Shown piece after piece: positions 5,696-10,064 of a stretch of DNA of 10,064 nt (the first letter of the stretch is position 1; every line of letters starts with the position of its first letter). The notes beneath the pieces are model-generated. The model did no database searches, was not told the DNA's origin, and saw nothing but the letters and a program-made list of their open reading frames with translations. The position numbers and the translations under genes are program-made. The stretch comes from JBAPUB01 sp049282455 (GTDB taxonomy: Bacteria > Actinomycetota > Actinomycetes > JAHEKZ01), in contig JBAPUB010000169.1 in NCBI GenBank assembly GCA_049282455.1, forward strand, positions 1-10,064. Direction: 5' to 3'.

Positions 5696-7732
5696 TCAGT
5701 TGCCGCGAGCGGGGTCGACCAGCTCAGGACGCGTACCGACCACCGTGGCCAGGTCCCACTCCGACGTCGTCGGAGCCTCACAGACAAACCGCCTGCACAC
5801 GTACGCCGCCGCCCGACCGTCAATGAGCGGGCGGCCCGACAGCAGCGGCACCGAACCACCGGGAGGCCCCCACGCCAGCGCAGCCCCCGGCGACGTCCCG
5901 AGCGCCGCAACTCGACGCAGCCGACCACCCGACGGGTCACCGGGCTCGCAGGCGAGCGCCACCTCGAGCGGGCCGCACTCCAGTGCCTCGGCCACGGCCA
6001 GCGACCAGCCGGCGAAGCGAGGGGCGTCCACGGCGAGGCGGGACACCCTCGCGACGGCGCGAGCTGCGGCTTCCCGGTAGCGCGCCGAGCCGGTGAAGGC
6101 CGCGGCGGTGAGCAACGCCCCAGCAACGGCCGCATGGCCCGAAGGAACCGCGTTGTCCGCAACATCCCGGGGGCGTCGGACCAGCTGCTCGGCATCGTCG
6201 GCGGTGTCGAAGAAGCCACCTTCGCCATCGGAGAAGTGCTCGAGAGCGACGTCGAGCAGGGTCAGCGCTCCCGTCAGCCAACGGGTCGAGCCAGTGGCCG
6301 AGTAGAGAGCGAACAACCCCTCTGCGACGTCGGCGTGGTCTTCGAGCACACCAGCCGGCGCTCCAACGAGACCGCCGCGCGACACCCGGCGAAGCCGGCC
6401 GTCGACCACGTGCGTCGCGAGCAAGAGGTCAGCGGCGCGCTCGGCGGCCGACACCAGGTCTGGGCGGTCGCACAGGACGCCGATCTCAGCGAGTGCCGCG
6501 ATCGCCAGCCCGTTCCATGCGGCGACGACCTTGTCGTCACGACCGGGGCGAACCCGCCGGTCTCGGGCTGACAGGAGCCGTCGCCGAACGTCGTCGAACC
6601 GCCGAGCGTCGACCGGCTCGCGGCGCCGCTGAAGGGTCGACGCACCCGCTTCGAACGTTCCTTCATCAGTGACGGTGAAGGTCTCCTGGGCGAAGGCGGC
6701 GTCTTCGGCACCCAGGGCCTCGACGAGCTGGGCGGGGGTCCAGACGTAGTAGAGCCCTTCGACGCCCTCGGAGTCGGCGTCGAGCGCGGCTGCAAACCCT
6801 CCGTGCGCGGTGCCGAGCTCGCCGACGATGAAGTCTGCGGTCTCCAACGCGATGCGACGCCCCAGCGGGCGACCTGTGGAACGCCACAGGTGCAGGTACA
6901 CCCGGGCCAGCAATGCGTTGTCGTACAGCATCTTCTCGAAATGGGGCACCACCCACGCGGCGTCGACGCTGTAGCGCGCAAACCCGCCGCCGAGCTGGTC
7001 GTACAGCCCGCCGGTGGCCATGGCCCTCATGGTGGCCTCGGCCATCAGCAACGCATCGGGATCAGCGCTACGCGCATGCTCGCGCAGCAGGAACTCGAGG
7101 ACCATCGACGGAGGGAACTTCGGCGCATCGCCGAACCCGCCACGCGCATGGTCGTACTGGCGCATGAGGGCCCGCAGTGCAGAGCTCAACCCTTGTGCGT
7201 CGGGCGGGTCGTCAGCCGCGTGCGCAGCGACGGCCTTGACCTGCTCGAGGCGGGCCACGACGGCACGACCCTGCTGCTCGACGTCGTCTCGCCGCCGCAG
7301 CCAGGTCTCGCCCACGGCCACCAGCACGTCGGTGAACGCCGGAAGTCCGTGCTGGCGTTGCCTGGGGTAGTACGTGCCCGCGAAGAACGGACGACCCTCA
7401 GGCGTCAGGAAGACCGTCATCGGCCACCCGCCGTGGCCGGTCATGGTCGTCACGGCGTCCATGTAGACGGCGTCGACATCGGGGCGTTCCTCCCGGTCGA
7501 CCTTGACGTTGACGAACCGCTCGTTCATCACCGCGGCGGTCGTGTCGTCCTCGAACGACTCGTGGGCCATGACATGACACCAGTGGCACGCCGAGTAACC
7601 AATGCTCAAGAGGATCGGCACGTCACGGCTGCGCGCGTGGGCAAAGGCGTCCTCGCCCCACGGGAACCAGTCGACGGGGTTGTCCTTGTGCTGCAGGAGG
7701 TAGGGCGACGTCGACGTCGCCAGCCGGTTCAT
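5696..7732 (-). CDS. DUF255 thioredoxin-domain protein (YyaL/SSP411 family)
   Basis: 678-aa soluble protein of the widely conserved YyaL/SSP411 family (COG1331), whose biochemical role is not settled. The N-terminal thioredoxin-like domain (about 1-165) carries the family hallmarks: SPYLLQHKDNPVDW (9-22), the redox motif SACHWCHVM with C49-H50-W51-C52, VNVKVDREERPDVD (74-87), and GGWPMTVFLTP (101-111) with the cis-proline. The rest (about 180-678) is an alpha/alpha-barrel region related to N-acylglucosamine epimerase or glycosidase folds, including GGFGDAPKFP (198-207), HFEKMLYDNA (264-273) and DADSEGVEG.YYVW (318-331). The C-terminal AYVCRRFVCEAP (643-654) keeps the paired cysteines usual for the family. 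Length is normal. The ATG at 7732 has GAGGA seven nt upstream. It is transcribed divergently from arfB. Rv1084 is the likely M. tuberculosis counterpart. Confidence 0.93.
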   Translation of the reverse strand: MNRLATSTSPYLLQHKDNPVDWFPWGEDAFAHARSRDVPILLSIGYSACHWCHVMAHESFEDDTTAAVMNERFVNVKVDREERPDVDAVYMDAVTTMTGHGGWPMTVFLTPEGRPFFAGTYYPRQRQHGLPAFTDVLVAVGETWLRRRDDVEQQGRAVVARLEQVKAVAAHAADDPPDAQGLSSALRALMRQYDHARGGFGDAPKFPPSMVLEFLLREHARSADPDALLMAEATMRAMATGGLYDQLGGGFARYSVDAAWVVPHFEKMLYDNALLARVYLHLWRSTGRPLGRRIALETADFIVGELGTAHGGFAAALDADSEGVEGLYYVWTPAQLVEALGAEDAAFAQETFTVTDEGTFEAGASTLQRRREPVDARRFDDVRRRLLSARDRRVRPGRDDKVVAAWNGLAIAALAEIGVLCDRPDLVSAAERAADLLLATHVVDGRLRRVSRGGLVGAPAGVLEDHADVAEGLFALYSATGSTRWLTGALTLLDVALEHFSDGEGGFFDTADDAEQLVRRPRDVADNAVPSGHAAVAGALLTAAAFTGSARYREAAARAVARVSRLAVDAPRFAGWSLAVAEALECGPLEVALACEPGDPSGGRLRRVAALGTSPGAALAWGPPGGSVPLLSGRPLIDGRAAAYVCRRFVCEAPTTSEWDLATVVGTRPELVDPARGN

Positions 7733-7780
7733 GTCGCCATCCTCGCCGCTCCCTGCTGTCGGCGGAACCTCCGGCGGAGT

Positions 7781-7812
7781 CGGCTGGGGCCGGTTGGGGC
7801 ACGTTGGGGCAC
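7781..7812. repeat. tandem 10-bp repeats in the DUF255/arfB divergent region
   Basis: Three consecutive 10-bp units, CGGCTGGGGC, CGGTTGGGGC and ACGTTGGGGC (7781-7810), lie just before arfB. Phased differently, GTTGGGGCAC occurs twice in exact tandem (7793-7802, 7803-7812). A perfect palindrome CTCCG-G-CGGAG sits nearby at 7769-7779. The 10-bp period is about one helical turn, so stacked binding of a regulator to one DNA face is conceivable. A replication-slippage repeat is the simpler explanation. Confidence 0.55.
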
Positions 7813-7821
7813 AGTAGTGGC

Positions 7822-8250
7822 ATGCCCGAGCCGTTGGAGGTGCGACCGGGGTTCGTCGTTCCCGAAGGGGAGCTGACCTGGAGGTTCAGCCGGTCCAGCG
7901 GCCCGGGTGGGCAGTCGGTCAACACGACCGACTCCAGGGCCAGCGTTTCGTTCGACCTCGCCCGCTCACCGTCGGTGCCAGCGCAGATGCGCCTGCGCGC
8001 GCTCGAGCGGCTGTCGAACCGCCTGGCCGACGGCGTCCTGACCGTGACGGTCGACCGCGAGCGTTCACAGCACCTGAACCGGCAGATCGCCCGGCAGCGG
8101 CTCCTGCACCTGCTGCACGAGGCCACCCGGGCTCCGGCCAGACCGCGACGGCCCACACGCCCCACCGCCGGGTCCAGGGAGCGCAGGCTCGCCGCGAAAC
8201 AGCGGCGCTCGTCGCTGAAGAGGTCCCGGCGCCTGCGCGACGACGACTGA
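7822..8250 (+). CDS. arfB: alternative ribosome-rescue factor ArfB (GGQ peptidyl-tRNA hydrolase)
   Basis: 142-aa release-factor-like hydrolase (YaeJ/ICT1 family) that frees peptides from tRNA on ribosomes stalled at mRNA ends. The catalytic segment is FSRSSGPGGQSVNTTDSR (22-39), with the GGQ at 29-31 that acts in the peptidyl transferase centre and the usual SVNT continuation. After a short linker, the C-terminus (about 118-142) is very basic (SRERRLAAKQRRSSLKRSRR), matching the family's positively charged tail that inserts into the empty mRNA channel. The protein lacks the codon-recognition domains of RF1/RF2, and its length is typical. I chose ATG 7822 over the in-frame TTG at 7804, which would add MGHSSG with no Shine-Dalgarno. 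No good Shine-Dalgarno precedes 7822 either. A loose -10-like CACAGT ends 6 nt before it, so the message may be leaderless. Confidence 0.92.
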   Translation: MPEPLEVRPGFVVPEGELTWRFSRSSGPGGQSVNTTDSRASVSFDLARSPSVPAQMRLRALERLSNRLADGVLTVTVDRERSQHLNRQIARQRLLHLLHEATRAPARPRRPTRPTAGSRERRLAAKQRRSSLKRSRRLRDDD

Positions 8251-8273
8251 CACAGGTGCTCTCGACGGGGTCT

Positions 8274-8301
8274 CCGACGTCGCGGTCGGCCCCCGTACCG
8301 T
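8274..8301 (+). promoter_or_regulatory. candidate promoter giving a leaderless SURF1 transcript
   Basis: CCGACG (8274-8279), a 16-nt spacer and TACCGT (8296-8301) fit the nnGACn / TAnnnT pattern. The -10 ends 7 nt before the ATG at 8309, so the expected start is at that ATG. No Shine-Dalgarno at a workable distance is present (TGAGG ends 2 nt from the ATG), which supports leaderless initiation. Confidence 0.42.
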
Positions 8302-8308
8302 TGAGGCC

Positions 8309-9118
8309 ATGGCGAGCGCACTGAGGACCCGCAAGGGCCTGGGGCTCACGCTGCTTGTGCTGGTCGCAGTGGCCGGCTTCGTCGCGCTCGGCCGTTGGCA
8401 GTACGAGCGAGCACGCCCCGAGGTCCTCGAACCGGTCTCGGGTGCCCCGGTGGCCCTGGTCGACGTGGTCTCACCGGCGAGTGCTCTGCGCCCCGACGTC
8501 GTCGGCCGGACCGTGACGGTCTCGGGGGTCTTCGAGCCGAGGTGGCAGCTGTTCGTCGTCGACCGCGCGGCGGCCCCTACCGGCACGCAGGCTCAGGCCG
8601 CCTCCGGCGGGTACTGGGTGCTCACCCCCTTACGCACGGCCTCGGGGGCGCTGCTCCCGGTGGTCCGCGGGTGGACGCAGGACCGGGGGAGCGTCTCGCC
8701 CGCGCCGTCAGGGACCGTGAAGGTTCGCGGGACGATCGTTCCCTCGGAGGCCCCGGCGACCGCATCGAGCAGCAGATCTGGGCCTCTCCTGGACGACGAG
8801 CTCGTGACGATCAGCACGGCCGAGCTCATCGGCCTGTACCCGACCCGCACCGTCTACGACGGCTTCGTCGTCCAGGATCCGCCCACGCCGGGCCTGGAGC
8901 CGGTGGACGCCGGTCTGTCACGTACCGGCAGCTGGCACCTGCTCAACGCCGGGTACGCCCTCCAGTGGTGGGTCTTCGCCGGGTGCGCTGTGTTCTTCTG
9001 GGCGCGGTGGATACGAGACACTGCTGGGGCCACCGCCAGCCCGCGGCCCGGCGAGACCGACCCCCGCGGCTCCGATCGCGCCGAACCAGAGGAGACCCCT
9101 TGCCCGCCGGATCGATGA
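8309..9118 (+). CDS. SURF1 family cytochrome oxidase assembly protein
   Basis: 269-aa membrane protein of the SURF1 family, which aids assembly of the haem a-containing subunit of cytochrome c oxidase. The topology is typical: a membrane helix at about 10-28 ending in the conserved LGRWQYERAR (27-36), a long extracytoplasmic region, and a second helix at about 218-234. Signature features are the RTVTVSGVFEP strand (67-77), GYWVLTPLRT with LLPVVRGWT (101-110 and 115-123), and NAGYALQWWVFAG (213-225) leading into the last helix. The C-terminal 35 residues are a polar Pro/Glu-rich tail. Family assignment is firm; function in this organism is inferred. Codon 108 is TTA (8630-8632), rare in DNA this rich in GC. 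The stop TGA (9116-9118) overlaps the ATG of the next gene, indicating one operon. A leaderless start is likely. Confidence 0.9.
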   Translation: MASALRTRKGLGLTLLVLVAVAGFVALGRWQYERARPEVLEPVSGAPVALVDVVSPASALRPDVVGRTVTVSGVFEPRWQLFVVDRAAAPTGTQAQAASGGYWVLTPLRTASGALLPVVRGWTQDRGSVSPAPSGTVKVRGTIVPSEAPATASSSRSGPLLDDELVTISTAELIGLYPTRTVYDGFVVQDPPTPGLEPVDAGLSRTGSWHLLNAGYALQWWVFAGCAVFFWARWIRDTAGATASPRPGETDPRGSDRAEPEETPCPPDR

Positions 9119-9441
9119 AAGGCATCGACGGTGCGCTGCTGCGCTATCGCATCATGGCCTACGTGGTCGGGGTGGTCCTGGCGACGCTGGTCCTGGTGGC
9201 GATGCCACTGAAGTACGCAGCCGGGCTTGCACAAGGCCCCATCGCCGTCGCGTGGACCATGCACGGCTGGCTGTTCATCGTGTACATCGTGACCGTGCTG
9301 GACCTTGCGCTGCGCCAACGTTGGGGCCCCGGCAAGACGGTGGTCACGGTGCTCGGAGGGGTGGTCCCGTTCCTGTCGTTCGTGATGGAACGCCGGGTGA
9401 CCCGCGAGACCCGAGCCACGCTCGCCGACGAGGCCCGCTAG
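9115..9441 (+). CDS. DUF3817 family small integral membrane protein
   Basis: 108-aa membrane protein with three predicted helices: about 13-33 (YVVGVVLATLVLVAMPL), 44-63 (WTMHGWLFIVYIVTVLDLAL) and 70-90 (KTVVTVLGGVVPFLSFVMER). The HGWLF.VY stretch in helix 2 and the VPFLSF..ER end are characteristic of DUF3817 (TIGR03954), a family of unknown function common in Actinobacteria. ATG 9115 overlaps the SURF1 stop (ATGA), typical of translational coupling. An alternative in-frame TTG at 9100 has the better Shine-Dalgarno (AGAGGAGA, 9088-9095) and would add five residues (LPAGS). The pairing with SURF1 suggests a respiratory membrane role, but that is inference from position. A hairpin follows the stop. 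Confidence 0.87.
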   Translation: MKGIDGALLRYRIMAYVVGVVLATLVLVAMPLKYAAGLAQGPIAVAWTMHGWLFIVYIVTVLDLALRQRWGPGKTVVTVLGGVVPFLSFVMERRVTRETRATLADEAR

Positions 9442-9463
9442 TCCGGCACGCGCGGGCGCCCCC

Positions 9464-9482
9464 CGGCCCGAACCCCGGGCCG
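9464..9482 (+). terminator. hairpin after the arfB-SURF1-DUF3817 genes
   Basis: CGGCCCG and CGGGCCG form a perfect 7-bp stem with a 5-nt loop, 22 nt after the DUF3817 stop. There is no T-run, as is common for actinobacterial terminators, so termination is likely from position but not certain. Confidence 0.42.
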
Positions 9483-9528
9483 CCTCCCGGGTCCAGCCAG
9501 GCCCCTGACCTGCCGAAACAAGGCGAGG

Positions 9529-9545
9529 GCCCGACGCCGTCGGGC
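9529..9545 (+). terminator. second hairpin between DUF3817 and the membrane-sensor gene
   Basis: GCCCGAC and GTCGGGC form a perfect 7-bp stem with a 3-nt loop. It ends 17 nt before the GGAGG Shine-Dalgarno of the next gene. It may be a second terminator stem for the upstream operon or a 5' leader structure of the downstream gene. No T-tract follows. Confidence 0.33.
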
Positions 9546-9576
9546 TGGATCGTCGCGTGCGTGGAGGCCGTACCCC

Positions 9577-10064
9577 GTGACCTGGCTGCGTCGGCACCTG
9601 TGGCAGCTCGAGCTGCTGATCGGTGTTGTCGGTGTGTGGCTCTACTTCGAGGCCGGTCAGCTCACGGCGTGGCCCTGGGATGTCACGACCACCCAGACGA
9701 TGGTGTGGCTCTTCGTCGCGGCGCTCGCGGCGCTGGCCGTGGTCGCCGGCATCGTCCTCCACCGCCCCCCCGGTCAGGCGGCCTGGTGGCTGCTGGCCGG
9801 AGCCCTGGCCTGCAACTTCCTGGGCGACCTTGTGTACTACCAGCCCGAGCTGGTCGGACCGGTCCAGCTGACCTCACCGTCGGTGGCTGACCTCCTCTAC
9901 CTGTTGGCCTATCCGTTCCTGGCGCTGGCCATCTGGGCACTCCTGCGAACCCGGGCCCCCAGGAGCGACCGCGTGGCGTCGCTGGACGCTCTGATCCTCA
10001 CCGTGGCTGCAGCCTTGGTCTCCTGGGTCCAGCTCGTCCAGCCGTTGCTCAGCCAGGCTGCCGC
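9577..10064 (+). CDS. N-terminal part of a multi-helix membrane protein, likely a sensor domain (truncated by window end)
   Basis: Open from GTG 9577 to the window end (162 residues, no stop). GGAGG (9563-9567) with a 9-nt spacer supports the start, and no in-frame ATG or GTG lies in the 96 nt before it. Five hydrophobic segments are visible: about 10-24, 41-61, 69-87, 104-123 and 136-157. The pattern CNFLGDLVYY (79-88), SPSVADLLYLLAYPFLALA (100-118) and a short basic loop (124-132) leading to SLDALILTVAAALVSWV resembles the N-terminal membrane module often found before PAS, GGDEF or EAL domains in actinobacterial cyclic-di-GMP proteins, and sometimes before kinases. The coding and membrane nature are seen directly; the signalling assignment is inferred from resemblance, because the output domain lies outside the window. 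Confidence 0.75.
   Translation, partial: MTWLRRHLWQLELLIGVVGVWLYFEAGQLTAWPWDVTTTQTMVWLFVAALAALAVVAGIVLHRPPGQAAWWLLAGALACNFLGDLVYYQPELVGPVQLTSPSVADLLYLLAYPFLALAIWALLRTRAPRSDRVASLDALILTVAAALVSWVQLVQPLLSQAA

Noticed and set aside
5129..6571. Long + strand open frame (480 codons) across the usp and DUF255 region
   Set aside because: Its product is Arg/Pro/Gly/Ser-rich low-complexity sequence with no domain. It lies antisense to two well-supported genes, as expected of shadow frames in high-GC DNA.
6803..7876. + strand open frame opposite the DUF255 N-terminus
   Set aside because: It is antisense to the CHWC thioredoxin region, whose protein motifs are unmistakable. The + frame has no recognisable domain and runs through the intergenic repeat array into arfB in another frame.
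9442..9576. Cyclic-di-GMP riboswitch upstream of the membrane-sensor gene
   Set aside because: I looked because such genes often carry one. The conserved GEMM blocks (ACGCA near GGGCAAA, and a later GGGACGCAAAGCC) are absent.

Overview
High-GC (about 70%) chromosomal DNA with GC-rich third codon positions and frequent GTG starts. Sparse candidate promoters fit an actinobacterial nnGACn / TAnnnT pattern. The gene set (PIN-PhoH ATPase, STDNL-type cis-prenyltransferase, DUF255 thioredoxin protein, class II fumarase, SURF1, DUF3817) fits an actinobacterium. I cannot place the genus. No mobile elements, tRNA, rRNA or CRISPR are visible, and the window reads as core chromosome.

Layout. (1) 1-2720, + strand: a GNAT acetyltransferase with a C-terminal SCP2-like region, followed 10 nt later by fumarase (fumC). 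Bases 1-98 hold no definable gene. (2) 2727-7732, - strand: reading from the right, a DUF255/thioredoxin protein, a universal stress protein, a cis-prenyltransferase and a PIN-PhoH ATPase. The last converges on fumC with a 6-nt gap. The 241-nt spacer upstream of phoH is packed with inverted repeats and contains a candidate small ORF that overlaps the phoH start by four bases (GTGA). (3) 7733-9441, + strand: an 89-nt divergent region with 10-bp tandem repeats, then arfB (ribosome rescue), a SURF1 family protein with a probable leaderless start, and an overlapping DUF3817 membrane protein. (4) 9577 to the window end: the 5' part of a multi-helix membrane protein, probably the sensor half of a larger signalling protein.

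From memory, fumC, phoH2, the cis-prenyltransferase and the DUF255 protein also lie near one another in Mycobacterium tuberculosis (Rv1098c, Rv1095, Rv1086, Rv1084), so much of this neighbourhood looks conserved. The genes are housekeeping or stress-related: the TCA cycle, prenyl diphosphate synthesis, RNA metabolism, ribosome rescue and cytochrome oxidase assembly. No clearly new multi-gene system is evident. The best leads are the structured phoH leader with its possible antitoxin-like ORF, the repeat array at the DUF255/arfB divergent region, and the truncated sensor at the right end.
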